A stretch of 64,000 nt of DNA from Kitasatospora sp. NA04385 (lineage in GTDB: Bacteria; Actinomycetota; Actinomycetes; Streptomycetales; Streptomycetaceae): positions 2,902,328-2,966,327 of the forward strand of contig NZ_CP054919.1 of the NCBI RefSeq assembly GCF_013364235.1, in the 5' to 3' direction. The position numbers and the translations under genes are program-made. This document shows, one piece after another, positions 28,553 through 37,642 of this stretch. Position 1 is the stretch's first letter; the number at the start of each line of letters is the position of its first letter. Under the pieces are notes generated by a model, which saw only the letters and a list, made by a program, of their open reading frames with translations, was not told the origin of the DNA and ran no database searches.

Positions 28553-29338
28553 TCAGCTGGTGCGCTTGCCGTCGAAACGGCGCATGCGGGTCAGGACGGA
28601 GTCGGCGGTGGGGTTGTGCATCTCGTCGACGATCGCGCCGTCGGCGAGGAACAGCACCCGGTCCGCGTGGCCGGCGGCGACCGGGTCGTGGGTGACCATC
28701 ACGATGGTCTGGCCGAGTTCGTCCACCGAGCGGCGCAGGAAGCCGAGCACCTCGGCGCCGGAGCGGGAGTCGAGGTTGCCGGTGGGCTCGTCGCCGAAGA
28801 TGATCTCGGGCCGGGCGGCCAGCGCGCGGGCCACCGCGACGCGCTGCTGCTGGCCGCCGGAGAGCTGGCCGGGGCGGTGCTTGAGCCGGCCGGACAGGCC
28901 GACGGTGTCGATCACCTGCTGCAGCCAGGCCTGGTCGGGCTTGCGGCCCGCGATGTCCATCGGCAGCGTGATGTTCTCCACCGCGTTCAGCGTGGGCAGC
29001 AGGTTGAACGCCTGGAAGATGAAGCCGATCTTGTCCCGGCGGAGCTTGGTCAGCTGCTTGTCCTTCAGCCCGGTGACCTCGGTGTCGCCGATCCAGATCC
29101 GCCCCGCGGAGACGGTGTCCAGCCCGGCCAGGCAGTGCATCAGCGTCGACTTGCCGGAGCCCGACGGGCCCATGATCGCGGTGAAGCGGCCGCGCTCGAT
29201 GTCGACGTCGACCGCGTCCAGCGCCGTCACCCGGGTCTCCCCCGCGCCGTACGCCTTGGTGACCTGCCGGGCCCGGGCGGCGGTGCCGTCCCGCTCCGGC
29301 AGGGGTGAGAGGTGGGCGGCGCTCGCTGCCGTGGTCAC
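28553..29338 (-). CDS. ABC transporter ATP-binding protein (MacB/LolD type)
   Basis: 261 aa. Walker A GPSGSGKST, Q-loop FQAFNLLPTLN, signature LSGGQQQRVAVARAL, Walker B IIFGDEPTGNLDS and His-loop VMVTHDP. LolD/MacB-type ATPases pair with FtsX permeases; the partner gene follows at once. GTG start at 29338 with GAGGAG upstream. Confidence 0.95.
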   Translation of the reverse strand: MTTAASAAHLSPLPERDGTAARARQVTKAYGAGETRVTALDAVDVDIERGRFTAIMGPSGSGKSTLMHCLAGLDTVSAGRIWIGDTEVTGLKDKQLTKLRRDKIGFIFQAFNLLPTLNAVENITLPMDIAGRKPDQAWLQQVIDTVGLSGRLKHRPGQLSGGQQQRVAVARALAARPEIIFGDEPTGNLDSRSGAEVLGFLRRSVDELGQTIVMVTHDPVAAGHADRVLFLADGAIVDEMHNPTADSVLTRMRRFDGKRTS

Positions 29339-29627
29339 TGATGCTCCTCGTCGTGGGGTTCACCGTCGGCCCCCAGCCTTCCGGGCGCACCCCCCTGCGC
29401 GGAATCCGGCTGGCTTCCGTCTTCGGGGTGGGGCTGGCCCCACCTTCGGAGGTGGGGCCCGCGGGAACGGCTCCACGGTAGGAGCGGGGCCCGGCGGCGG
29501 TCGTCCTCCACCGGGCTGAGCACCGTCCCGGGAAAGCGTCCGGGGCCCGGGCCCTCTCCCCTAGGGGTTCGCGCGGCGCGCTCTGAGGGTCCCGGGCCCC
29601 GGTCGGGGCGGCTTCGTCGGCGAACGG
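29339..29627 (-). other. Non-coding leader of the ABC operon
   Basis: No gene seen. A perfect hairpin GGTGGGG/CCCCACC (29427-29433 and 29438-29444, 4-nt loop) is followed by another GGTGGGG at 29451-29457 that could pair alternatively. On the minus strand TACCGT near 29475-29480 is a possible -10. Very GC-rich; role unknown. Confidence 0.4.
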
Positions 29628-30182
29628 TCAGCCGGCGACGGCGAACTCCACCCGGGGGGCGAGCGCGGCGGAGAACGCGTCCACCACCGGGTTCAGCAGC
29701 ACCTCGGTCTCGCGCTCCAGCTCGGTGCCGCCGTCCTCGCGCACGCCGACGTGCCGGTCCAGCACGAACCAGCCCTGGGTGACGTGCCCGGCGCCCATCG
29801 AGCTCAGCACCGGCCGCAGCGCGTAGTCCACCGCCAGCACGTGCGCGGTGGAGCCGCCGGTGGCCAGCGGGAGCACCGTCTTGCCGCGCAGCGCGTACTG
29901 CGGCAGCAGGTCGAGCAGGGCCTTCAGCAGGCCCGAGTACGCGGCCTTGTAGACCGGGGTGCCGATCACCACGCCGTCGGCCCGCTCGAACAGCTCGACG
30001 GCCCGGGCTATCGCCGGGTCCGAGGTGTCCGCGGCGAGCAGCGCGGCGGCGGGCAGCGAGCGGGCGTCCAGCGCGTGGACCCGGTGCCCGTGCGAGACGA
30101 GCCGGCGGTCGACGTGGCGCAGCAGCCGGGTGGTGCGGGAGGTCGCGGACGGGGAACCGGAGACGGACAGGATCACGGCCAT
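29628..30182 (-). CDS. NADPH-dependent FMN reductase (SsuE-like)
   Basis: Supplies reduced flavin, typically to a sulfonate or other two-component monooxygenase. The 184-aa product has the flavodoxin-like start ILSVSGSPSATSRT with the SxSxTS flavin-phosphate loop, and GVVIGTPVYKAAYSGLLKA. ATG at 30182 has GAGGTG upstream; a longer frame exists but passes through the leader ORF region. No monooxygenase gene is adjacent. The upstream leader peptide suggests control by sulfur or cysteine supply. Confidence 0.9.
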   Translation of the reverse strand: MAVILSVSGSPSATSRTTRLLRHVDRRLVSHGHRVHALDARSLPAAALLAADTSDPAIARAVELFERADGVVIGTPVYKAAYSGLLKALLDLLPQYALRGKTVLPLATGGSTAHVLAVDYALRPVLSSMGAGHVTQGWFVLDRHVGVREDGGTELERETEVLLNPVVDAFSAALAPRVEFAVAG

Positions 30183-30202
30183 GGAGTCACCTCGGAGCGG
30201 GC

Positions 30203-30223
30203 GGCCGCGGGCGTGCCGCGGCC
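30203..30223 (-). promoter_or_regulatory. Hairpin between leader ORF and FMN reductase
   Basis: GGCCGCGG (30203-30210) and CCGCGGCC (30216-30223) form a perfect 8-bp stem with a 5-nt loop about 20 nt upstream of the FMN reductase ATG. It could be the attenuating structure for the leader peptide. Confidence 0.4.
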
Positions 30224-30282
30224 TGGGAAGGGAGGGGATGGGCGAGGGCGCAGGTCGCCCGGGTGAGTGCGCGGCGGGGTCG

Positions 30283-30360
30283 TCAGCCGTGACACAGCGA
30301 GCAGGACACCCGACCGTGGTCGACGTGCCGCCGACGGGTGAGGACCTGACGCTGCTCCAT
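30283..30360 (-). CDS. Leader peptide of the LTRRxHVD type upstream of FMN reductase
   Basis: A 25-residue ORF containing LTRRRHVDHGRVSCSLCHG. The LTRR-H-V/I-D ... RVS ... C pattern matches the short leader peptides I recall being annotated in streptomycetes ahead of sulfur-metabolism genes. Two cysteines sit near its end. Its ATG lies 6 nt downstream of a well-formed promoter, so it is probably leaderless. It ends 100 nt before the FMN reductase start. The function is most likely regulatory, through ribosome position rather than through the peptide. Confidence 0.65.
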   Translation of the reverse strand: MEQRQVLTRRRHVDHGRVSCSLCHG

Positions 30361-30366
30361 ACGTTC

Positions 30367-30396
30367 ATGCAAACACGCCCGGTTTCGGCGGGTCAA
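30367..30396 (-). promoter_or_regulatory. Promoter of the FMN reductase leader
   Basis: Minus strand: -35 TTGACC (30391-30396), 18-nt spacer, -10 TTGCAT (30367-30372), then 6 nt to the leader ATG. Geometry predicts a transcript starting at the ATG. Confidence 0.6.
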
Positions 30397-30518
30397 GGCC
30401 GTGCCCGCCTGGTGAACAGTGCTCCGAACCGTCCCCGCCCTGCATCAAAACGGCCACAACGGGGCCCGGGGCGCCCCCGCGATCACTGCGCGGCCCCCGG
30501 TTCGGGCATCCTTCCCCC

Positions 30519-31871
30519 ATGAACACGTGGCAGGAGCGCCCGGGGGGCGGCGCATACGGGCAGGGCGACGCGGCGCGGGGCCAGGGCGGAGCGGCGGCCG
30601 AACCGCCGCTGCCGCCGGAGCTGAACCCGCGCGGCACGGGCGTCCCACTCTCCCGTCCCGCCCAGCAGGACCGACCCGACGGCGGCCGCCCGCACGGCGG
30701 CGGGCAGCAGCCCCCGTACGGCGGCGGTGGCCAGCAGCCCCCCTACAGCGGGGGCGGCGGCGGACAGCCCCCGTACGGCGGGCAGCCGCCGCACGGGCAG
30801 CCGCCGTACCGGCCCGAGCCGGACCCGGCCGGTCCGGGGGCCGGTGCGCGCCCGGGCGGGCCCGGGGCCGCCCGGCCGCGCCGCTCGCGCAGGAGGATCG
30901 TCGGCTACTCGGTGCTGAGCCTGGTCCTCGTGCTGCTGGTGACCATGATCGGCACCTACTTCTGGGCGGACGGCAAGCTGCACCACGAGAACGTGCTGGC
31001 CGACTACCCGGGCCGGCCGGCCGCGGGCAAGGGCACCAACTGGCTGATCGTCGGCTCGGACAGCCGGGCCGGTCTCACCGACGCCGACGAGCAGGACCTG
31101 CACACCGGCTCCGCCGAGGGCAAGCGCAGCGACTCGATGATGATCCTGCACATCGGCGACAACGGGAACACCCTGATGTCGATCCCGCGCGACTCCTGGG
31201 TGCAGATCCCCGCCCACCAGGACACCTCGGGCAGCGGCAAGACCGTCCCGGCCGCCACCCGCAAGATCAACGCGGCGTTCGCGGCCGGCGGCGGGCGCCT
31301 GCTGGTGCAGACCGTCGAGACCAACATGAACCTGCGGATCGACCACTACGCGGAGATCGGCTTCGCCGGCTTCGTCGGCCTGGTGGACGCCGTCGGCGGC
31401 GTCGAGATGAACATCGAGCAGCCGGTCAAGGACAAGGACTCCGGCCTCGACCTGCAGGCCGGCACCCAGACCCTGAACGGCAAGCAGGCGCTGGCCTTCG
31501 TCCGGCAGCGCCACCAGATGGCCGACCAGGACCTCGGCCGGATGCGCAACCAGCAGAAGTTCCTCGGCGCGCTGGCCAAGCAGGCCGCCTCCCCGTCGAC
31601 CCTGCTCAACCCGTTCACCTTCTACCCGCTGGTCTCGGCCGGCCTGGACACCGTGATCGTGGACGACGACGCCGGGCTGACCGACCTGGGCTCGATGTTC
31701 CTGGCCATGAAGGGCGTCACCGGCGGCGACGGCAAGACCATCACCGTCCCGATCGGCAACCCGGACTACCGCACCCCCACCGGCGAGTCCGCCGTCAAGT
31801 GGGACGAGGCCAAGTCCAAGGCGGTCTTCGAGGCGATGCGCAACGACACCGCCGTCCCCGCCGCCAAGTAG
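30519..31871 (+). CDS. LCP family protein
   Basis: 450 aa. Cytoplasmic N-terminus of about 125 residues rich in Gly/Gln/Pro with GGGQQPPYGGG-type repeats, one membrane segment (about 128-150), LCP domain about 165-400 (NWLIVGSDSRAGL, LMSIPRDSWVQIP, LAFVRQRHQMAD). No LytR_C domain, unlike the first two LCP genes. Predicted to attach a glycopolymer to peptidoglycan. The last codons and stop lie in an 11-bp tandem duplication. Confidence 0.92.
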   Translation: MNTWQERPGGGAYGQGDAARGQGGAAAEPPLPPELNPRGTGVPLSRPAQQDRPDGGRPHGGGQQPPYGGGGQQPPYSGGGGGQPPYGGQPPHGQPPYRPEPDPAGPGAGARPGGPGAARPRRSRRRIVGYSVLSLVLVLLVTMIGTYFWADGKLHHENVLADYPGRPAAGKGTNWLIVGSDSRAGLTDADEQDLHTGSAEGKRSDSMMILHIGDNGNTLMSIPRDSWVQIPAHQDTSGSGKTVPAATRKINAAFAAGGGRLLVQTVETNMNLRIDHYAEIGFAGFVGLVDAVGGVEMNIEQPVKDKDSGLDLQAGTQTLNGKQALAFVRQRHQMADQDLGRMRNQQKFLGALAKQAASPSTLLNPFTFYPLVSAGLDTVIVDDDAGLTDLGSMFLAMKGVTGGDGKTITVPIGNPDYRTPTGESAVKWDEAKSKAVFEAMRNDTAVPAAK

Positions 31872-31881
31872 CCGCCAAGTA
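31860..31881. repeat. Perfect 11-bp tandem duplication at a stop codon
   Basis: GCCGCCAAGTA occurs twice head to tail. The first copy encodes Ala-Ala-Lys and, with the next base, the TAG stop; the second would have given TAA in the unduplicated gene. Confidence 0.85.
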
Positions 31882-32003
31882 ACCGCAGCGGCACCCGCCC
31901 GCGCCCCGCGGCGGCGTCCGGAATTCGCACGGCGGATCCGAACTGCCGCCGCGGGGCGCGTCGTCGGGCCCGCGGCGGCCCGGGCGGCGGGACAATGACG
32001 GCC

Positions 32004-32474
32004 ATGTCGCTGGTGACCGCCCTCATCTACCGCCGCCGCAGCCGGCTGTTCGGCCGCCTGGTCCAGGAGGCCCTGGCCCTCTACGGGATGGAGGTGCCCG
32101 CCGCCGCCGAGGTCGGCCCCGGCCTGGTCGTCTTCCACCGCGGCTTCGGCACCGTCCTGCACCCGTACACCACCCTGGGCGCGAACGTCACCCTCTACAA
32201 CGGCGTCACCATCGGGCGCGCCGACCCGTGGGTGCCGCAGGAGCTGTCCGCGATGCGGCGGGTGGTGCTGGAGGACGGCGTGGTGGTCTGCGCCGGGGCG
32301 AAGATCGTCTGCAAGAGCGGGACGCTCACCGTCGGCGCCGACACCGTGGTCGGCGCCAACGCGGTGCTGACCCGTTCCACCGGGCCCGGCGAGATCTGGG
32401 CCGGCGTCCCGGCCCGGAAGGTCGGCGAGCGCCAGCGGGTGCACGAGCAGGGCCGGGCGACGGCCGTCAGCTGA
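32004..32474 (+). CDS. Serine acetyltransferase-like hexapeptide acyltransferase
   Basis: 156 aa with a left-handed beta-helix (VGPGLVVFHRGFGTVLHPYT, LGANVTLYNGVTIGR, VGADTVVGANAVLT) ending WAGVPARKVGER. The GLVVFHRG-type sequence resembles serine O-acetyltransferase and polysaccharide acetyltransferases. It lacks the long N-terminal domain of CysE, and the LCP neighbours favour a surface-glycan acetyltransferase. ATG 32004 is preferred over ATG 31995 because GACAAT (31991-31996) stands 7 nt before it. Overlaps the convergent LCP gene by 8 bp. Confidence 0.82.
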   Translation: MSLVTALIYRRRSRLFGRLVQEALALYGMEVPAAAEVGPGLVVFHRGFGTVLHPYTTLGANVTLYNGVTIGRADPWVPQELSAMRRVVLEDGVVVCAGAKIVCKSGTLTVGADTVVGANAVLTRSTGPGEIWAGVPARKVGERQRVHEQGRATAVS

Positions 32475-33630
32475 CGTCCTGCCCGAGGGTGTCGGTGCTG
32501 GTGCGGTGCTCGGCCAGGTAGGCGTCCATCCGGTCGGTGCGCATGGCGTTCCACAGGACGCCGGCCGCGCCGTCGTCCATCAGGACCACCGCCTGGCCGT
32601 CGATGGTGTCGAAGCCGCCGAACGGGGCGTTCATGAAGTGGACGCCGTCGGGGCGGACGTCGCGCAGGCTCCAGGCGAGGTCGTACAGGTCGGTGTTGCT
32701 GAGCCGGTCGTCGACGCTGGCCACGTCGCCGATGGTGCCGAGCAGGCCGGTGAGCTTGGCCGGGCTGGAGAGGGTGCCCGAGCTCATGGTCTTGATCATC
32801 AGGGCGCGCAGGAAGTTCTGCTGCCGCTTGGTGCGGTCGAGGTCCCCGTTGGGCAGGCCGTGCCGCTCGCGGACGTAGAGCAGCGCCTCGGCGCCGTCCA
32901 TGTGGTGGGTGCCGGCCAGCCACTCGCGGGCGTCGCCCTTGGCCTCGATGGTGCGCGGGATGGTGATGTCCACGCCGCCGACCGCGTCGGTGAGGGCCCG
33001 GAAGCCGTTCCAGTCGATCACCGCGATGTGGTCGATCTTGATCTTGGTGAGGTCCTGGACGGTCTGGACCGTCAGCGCCGGGCCGCCCCAGGAGTAGGCC
33101 GCGTTGATCTTCGCCCGGCCGTGGCCCGGGACGGGCACCCAGGTGTCGCGCGGGATGGACACCAGCGAGACCGACTTCCGGTCCGCCGAGATGTGCATCA
33201 GCATCATCGTGTCGCTGCGCTGCGCCCCGGCCTGCCAGGCGGGCGCCTTGGCGTCCCTGCCGGTGGTCGGCGCGTCGGAGCGGGCGTCCAGGCCGACCAG
33301 CAGGAAGGTCTGCCCGCTGTGCGGCACCGCCGGGGGCTGCTCGGACGCGGCCAGGGTCGGGAAGGCGTTCGGGATGCGCTCCACCGAGGACGCGTAGTGG
33401 TCGGCCACCCACAGCAGCCCGCCGAACGCGCCGCCGCCCAGCACCAGCAGCACCGCCAGCGTCCACAGCAGCAGCCGGCGGCCCCGCCGGCGCCGCCCCG
33501 GCACCTGCGCCGCGTCCTCCCCGCCGCCGTCCCCGTCGTCCCCGCCGTCCTCGCCGTCCTCGTCACGGTCGAAGATGCTCAGCGAACCGGGGTCCTCCTC
33601 CGGTTCGCCGCCCCGCCCCTTGGAACTCAT
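32467..33630 (-). CDS. LCP family protein
   Basis: 387 aa. Acidic N-terminus (runs of Glu/Asp/Gly), then RRRRGRR, one membrane segment (about 52-74), LCP domain about 100-350 (TFLLVGLDARSD, VSLVSIPRDTWVPVP, LLYVRERHGLPNG). No LytR_C domain. Predicted glycopolymer-peptidoglycan transferase. Its stop region overlaps the convergent acyltransferase stop. Confidence 0.92.
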   Translation of the reverse strand: MSSKGRGGEPEEDPGSLSIFDRDEDGEDGGDDGDGGGEDAAQVPGRRRRGRRLLLWTLAVLLVLGGGAFGGLLWVADHYASSVERIPNAFPTLAASEQPPAVPHSGQTFLLVGLDARSDAPTTGRDAKAPAWQAGAQRSDTMMLMHISADRKSVSLVSIPRDTWVPVPGHGRAKINAAYSWGGPALTVQTVQDLTKIKIDHIAVIDWNGFRALTDAVGGVDITIPRTIEAKGDAREWLAGTHHMDGAEALLYVRERHGLPNGDLDRTKRQQNFLRALMIKTMSSGTLSSPAKLTGLLGTIGDVASVDDRLSNTDLYDLAWSLRDVRPDGVHFMNAPFGGFDTIDGQAVVLMDDGAAGVLWNAMRTDRMDAYLAEHRTSTDTLGQDVS

Positions 33631-33770
33631 GGCGGCATTGTGAACCTCCCGTACGGACCTTCGAGCCGAAACCGGGAAATCCGCGCATCCCGCCGCTCGG
33701 CGGGGCGGCTACCATCGGTGGCTGCGGCCGTCGCTCACCCCTGGTACGGCCCGGACCGAAGGGAATGCGC

Positions 33771-35114
33771 GTGGCTCCCCGCATCACGGTGATCGGCACC
33801 GGCTACCTGGGCGCGACGCATGCCGCGTGCATGGCGGAGCTCGGGTTCGAGGTCCTGGGGCTCGACGTCGACCGGGAGAAGCTGGCGGCCCTGGCCTCGG
33901 GCCGGGTCCCGATGTACGAGCCCGGGCTGTCGGAACTGCTGCTCAAGCACGTCGCGGGGCACGGGGGTTCGACCGGGCGGCTGCGCTTCACCGACTCCTG
34001 GGAGGAGGTCGCGGCCTTCGGCGACGTGCACTTCATCTGCGTGAACACCCCGCAGCGCAAGGGCGAGTTCGCCGCCGACATGAGCTACGTGGACGCCGCG
34101 GTCGACTCGCTGGCGCCGCTGCTGGAGCGGCCCGTCCTGGTGGTCGGCAAGTCGACGGTGCCGGTGGGCTCGGCGAGCCGGCTGGCCGAGCGGCTGGCCT
34201 CGCTGGCCCCGGTGGGCGAGCGGGCCGAACTGGCCTGGAACCCGGAGTTCCTGCGCGAGGGCTTCGCGGTGGACGACACCCTGCACCCGGACCGGCTGGT
34301 GGTCGGCGTGCGCAGCGAGCACGCCGAGCGGCTGCTGCGCGAGGTGTACGCGGGCCCGATCGCGGACGGCGTGCCGTTCGTGGTGACCGACTTCCCGACC
34401 GCCGAGCTGGTGAAGGCCGCCGCGAACTCCTTCCTGGCCACCAAGATCTCCTTCATCAACGCGATGGCCGAGGTCTGCGAGAGCGCCGGCGCCGACGTGG
34501 TGCAGCTGTCCAGGGCGCTGTCGTACGACGAGCGGATCGGCCGGAAGTTCCTGAACGCCGGGCTGGGCTTCGGCGGCGGCTGCCTGCCCAAGGACATCCG
34601 GGCGTTCATGGCCCGGGCCGGCGAGCTGGGCGCGGACCAGGCGCTGACCTTCCTGCGCGAGGTCGACTCGATCAACATGCGGCGCCGCTCCCGGATGGTC
34701 GAGCTGGCCCGCGAGCAGTGCGGCGGCGGCTTCCTGGGCCGCCGGGTCGCGGTGCTGGGCGCCGCGTTCAAGCCGAACTCGGACGACATCCGGGACTCGC
34801 CCGCGCTGAACGTGGCCGGGCAGATCCAGCTGCAGGGCGCCCAGGTCACGGTCTACGACCCGAAGGCGATGGACAACGCCCGCAAGATGTTCCCCAGCCT
34901 CTCCTACGCGGCCTCCCCGCTGGAGGCCGCCGAGGGCGCGCACGTGGTGCTGCACCTGACCGAGTGGCAGGAGTTCCGCGAGCTGGACCCGGCGGAGGTC
35001 GGCGCGGTGGTCGCCGAGCGCCGCGTGCTGGACGGCCGCAACGTCCTGGACGGCGAGGCCTGGCGGGCCGCCGGCTGGACCTACCGGGCGATGGGCCGGC
35101 CCTCGGCGGAATGA
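33771..35114 (+). CDS. UDP-glucose 6-dehydrogenase
   Basis: Oxidises UDP-glucose to UDP-glucuronate with NAD, supplying uronic acid for envelope polymers. The 447-aa product has the N-terminal Rossmann ITVIGTGYLGATHA, the KSTVPVGS and WNPEFLREGFAV motifs, the KAAANSFLATKISFINAMAE helix and the catalytic Cys in GFGGGCLPKDI. GTG at 33771 is preferred to ATG at 33765: AAGGGA lies 6 nt before the GTG but directly adjoins the ATG. Fits the LCP/glycosyltransferase context. Confidence 0.93.
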   Translation: MAPRITVIGTGYLGATHAACMAELGFEVLGLDVDREKLAALASGRVPMYEPGLSELLLKHVAGHGGSTGRLRFTDSWEEVAAFGDVHFICVNTPQRKGEFAADMSYVDAAVDSLAPLLERPVLVVGKSTVPVGSASRLAERLASLAPVGERAELAWNPEFLREGFAVDDTLHPDRLVVGVRSEHAERLLREVYAGPIADGVPFVVTDFPTAELVKAAANSFLATKISFINAMAEVCESAGADVVQLSRALSYDERIGRKFLNAGLGFGGGCLPKDIRAFMARAGELGADQALTFLREVDSINMRRRSRMVELAREQCGGGFLGRRVAVLGAAFKPNSDDIRDSPALNVAGQIQLQGAQVTVYDPKAMDNARKMFPSLSYAASPLEAAEGAHVVLHLTEWQEFRELDPAEVGAVVAERRVLDGRNVLDGEAWRAAGWTYRAMGRPSAE

Positions 35115-35142
35115 GCCGCGCGGTGGCGCCGTTGCCCCCGGC

Positions 35143-35550
35143 ATGAGCTACGGAGACGACGCCACCGTCCGGAAGGTCCTCACCTCCTCCGGCGACACCT
35201 GGGCCGTGGTCGGCCTGTCGAACAACACCGCGCGGGCCGCGTACGGCGTGGCCCGGGTGCTGCAGCGGGCCGGGAAGCGGATCGTGCCGGTGCACCCGAA
35301 GGCCGAGACGGTGCTCGGCGAGCAGGGCTACGCCTCGCTCGCCGAGGTCCCGTTCCCGGTCGACGTGGTGGACGTGTTCGTCAACTCCGCGCTGGCCGGG
35401 GCGGTCGCCGACCAGGCGGTCGAGAAGGGGGCGAAGGCGGTCTGGTTCCAGCTCGGGGTGGTCGACGAGGCCGCCTTCGACCGCACCCGCGCGGCCGGGC
35501 TGGACATGGTGATGGACCGCTGCCCGGCGATCGAGCTGCCGAGGCTCTGA
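35143..35550 (+). CDS. CoA-binding (YccU-like) domain protein
   Basis: 135 aa, single Rossmann-like CoA-binding domain: WAVVGLSNNTARAAYGVARV, IVPVHPKAETVLGEQGY, VWFQLGVVDEAAF and the terminal MDRCPAIELPRL. Resembles the N-terminal domain of succinyl-CoA synthetase alpha. Physiological role not known. Starts 28 bp after the UDP-glucose dehydrogenase gene on the same strand. Confidence 0.9.
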   Translation: MSYGDDATVRKVLTSSGDTWAVVGLSNNTARAAYGVARVLQRAGKRIVPVHPKAETVLGEQGYASLAEVPFPVDVVDVFVNSALAGAVADQAVEKGAKAVWFQLGVVDEAAFDRTRAAGLDMVMDRCPAIELPRL

Positions 35551-35561
35551 GGCCCCGGCGC

Positions 35562-36440
35562 TCAGCCGCCGATCGGGAAGGCGATGTCGCAGACCGCGTC
35601 GGCCGGCCCGGCCGCGGCCCAGTCGGCGAAGTACACCTCGCGGCCGGGGCCCAGCCGCGGAGTGCCGTGCTGCTCCGTCCAGGCGCAGACCGCGTCGTAG
35701 GCGCTGAGGATCTGCGGGTACTCCACCTGCGCCTTGGTGACCGTGGTGTACGCCTCCCGGTGCGCGGGCTCGGTGCGGTGCGCGGCGGTCAGGCCCGCGG
35801 CGCGGGCCGGGTCGATCGGGACGCAGACCTCCACCGGGCCGTCGGCGTCCTCGTCGACCTGCCCGTGGTAGACCACGAACGGGGCCGCCACCACGCCGCC
35901 GTGGGCCGCCGCGACGGCCTCCAGCCGGGCGGTGGCCTCCGGGATGAAGCGGTCCAGCTCCTCCGGCCTGGCCCGGCGCTGCTCGGTGAGCACCAACTGC
36001 TCGGGCACCTCGCGCTGTTCGATCCGGTACATCTCGTCGATCCCTTCCAGTCCGCTGAGTTGAACGCGGAGGTGCGCGGCCAGCGTCCGCTGCGAGGCGG
36101 TCCGCCGTTCGACGGCGGCCCAGTACGCGGCGACCCGCTCCGCCGCCGCGGGGCCCGGCAGGGCGAGCACCTCGGCGACGGTGGCCAGCGGCATGTCCAG
36201 GCCGCGCAGCCGGACGATCAGCCGCGCGGTGGCCAGCCGCTCCGGCCGGTAGTACCGGTAGCCGCTGTCCGGGTCGATCCGGTCCGGCGGCAGCAGCCCC
36301 TGCCGGTCGTACAGCCGCAGCGCCTTCGGCGACAGCAGGCCGCGGCGGGCGAACTCACCGGTGGTGAGCAGCCGTTCCTCCTCCGCACCGGCAACGCTGC
36401 GGCCTGCCCCAGGGGCGAGGTCAAGCGGGCCGTCGTTCAC
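35562..36440 (-). CDS. MerR family regulator with GyrI-like effector domain
   Basis: 292 aa. N-terminal MerR winged helix ([20 protein letters not shown], then [21 protein letters not shown]), coiled coil at about 95-130, then a GyrI-like/AraC effector-binding domain ([18 protein letters not shown] onward) expected to bind a small hydrophobic compound, as in BmrR. GTG at 36440 overlaps the stop of the dipeptidase gene (GTGA), so the two are translationally coupled. Confidence 0.88.
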   Translation of the reverse strand: MNDGPLDLAPGAGRSVAGAEEERLLTTGEFARRGLLSPKALRLYDRQGLLPPDRIDPDSGYRYYRPERLATARLIVRLRGLDMPLATVAEVLALPGPAAAERVAAYWAAVERRTASQRTLAAHLRVQLSGLEGIDEMYRIEQREVPEQLVLTEQRRARPEELDRFIPEATARLEAVAAAHGGVVAAPFVVYHGQVDEDADGPVEVCVPIDPARAAGLTAAHRTEPAHREAYTTVTKAQVEYPQILSAYDAVCAWTEQHGTPRLGPGREVYFADWAAAGPADAVCDIAFPIGG

Positions 36441-37630
36441 GCGCCGTCCAGCTGCTCGCGGGTCGCGGTCGAGGGGCGGCGCTCGGCCCGCAGCCGGGTG
36501 GCGACCGTCTCGGCGCCGCGCAGCACCCGCAGCGCGTTGTGCCAGGTCAGCTTGGCGAGGTCGACCTCGGACCAGCCGCGGCGCAGCAGTTCGGCGACCA
36601 GCACCGGGTACCCGGAGACGTCCTCCAGGCCGGACGGGGTGAAGGCGGTGCCGTCGTAGTCGCCGCCGATGCCGATGTGGTCGACGCCGGCGACCTCCCG
36701 CATGTGGTCGAGGTGGTCGGCGACGGTCTCGGCGGTGGCGACCGGGCGGGGGTGGGCGGCCTCGTACGCGCGCTGCACGGCCATCGCCCCGGGGGTCGTC
36801 TCCAGCGGGTGCAGGCCCTCGGCCCGCATGTTGGCGTCGGCGGCGAGCGTCCACTCGATGGCGGCGGGCAGCACGAACTTGGGCACGAAGGTGACCATCG
36901 CGACGCCGCCGTTGGCGGGCAGCTGGGCCAGCACGTCGTCGGGGACGTTGCGCGGGTGGTCGCAGACCGCGCGGGCGGAGGAGTGCGAGAAGACCACCGG
37001 CGCCTCGGAGACCCGCAGCGCGTCGCGCATGGTGTCGGCGGAGACGTGCGAGAGGTCGACCAGCATGCCGAGCCGGTTCATCTCCCGGACCACCTCCTCG
37101 CCGAACGCGCTCAGCCCGCCGTGCACGGGCTCGTCGGTGGCGGAGTCCGCCCACGGCACGTTGGAATTGTGGGTGAGCGTCAGGTAGCGCACGCCCAGCT
37201 CGTACAGCGCGCGCAGGGTGGCCAGCGAGGAGTTGATGGAGTGCCCGCCCTCGGCGCCCATCAGCGAGGCGATCCGGCCCTCGGCGCGGGCGGCCTCCAC
37301 CTCGTCGGCGGTCAGCGCGAGCCGCAGGTGCTCCGGGTGACGGGCGGTCATCTCCTTGACGAAGTCCACCTGTTCGAGCGTCGCGCTGACCGCGCCGTCC
37401 CCCGACAGCTCGGCGGGCACGTAGACCGACCAGAACTGCGCACCGACCCCGCCTGCCCGCAGGCGGCCGAAGTCGGTGTGCAGCCGGTGGCTCTGGTCGG
37501 CCGTCAGGTCGACGGCGTCGAGGTCGTACCCGGCCTGGGCGCGCATCGCCCAGGGCAGGTCGTTGTGGCCGTCCACCACCGGCGTGGTGCGCAGGACGGC
37601 CCGGGCGCGGTCGAGCAGTTCGGGGGTCAT
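36437..37630 (-). CDS. Membrane dipeptidase (peptidase M19) family protein
   Basis: Zinc hydrolase of the renal dipeptidase family, 397 aa. Metal-binding motifs include [13 protein letters not shown] near the N-terminus, the bridging Glu in [28 protein letters not shown] and the terminal GIGGDYDG. No signal peptide, so it is likely cytosolic despite the family name. May cleave dipeptides, including those with D-residues. Followed by the coupled MerR regulator. Confidence 0.92.
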   Translation of the reverse strand: MTPELLDRARAVLRTTPVVDGHNDLPWAMRAQAGYDLDAVDLTADQSHRLHTDFGRLRAGGVGAQFWSVYVPAELSGDGAVSATLEQVDFVKEMTARHPEHLRLALTADEVEAARAEGRIASLMGAEGGHSINSSLATLRALYELGVRYLTLTHNSNVPWADSATDEPVHGGLSAFGEEVVREMNRLGMLVDLSHVSADTMRDALRVSEAPVVFSHSSARAVCDHPRNVPDDVLAQLPANGGVAMVTFVPKFVLPAAIEWTLAADANMRAEGLHPLETTPGAMAVQRAYEAAHPRPVATAETVADHLDHMREVAGVDHIGIGGDYDGTAFTPSGLEDVSGYPVLVAELLRRGWSEVDLAKLTWHNALRVLRGAETVATRLRAERRPSTATREQLDGA

Positions 37631-37642
37631 CCCCCCGTTCTA

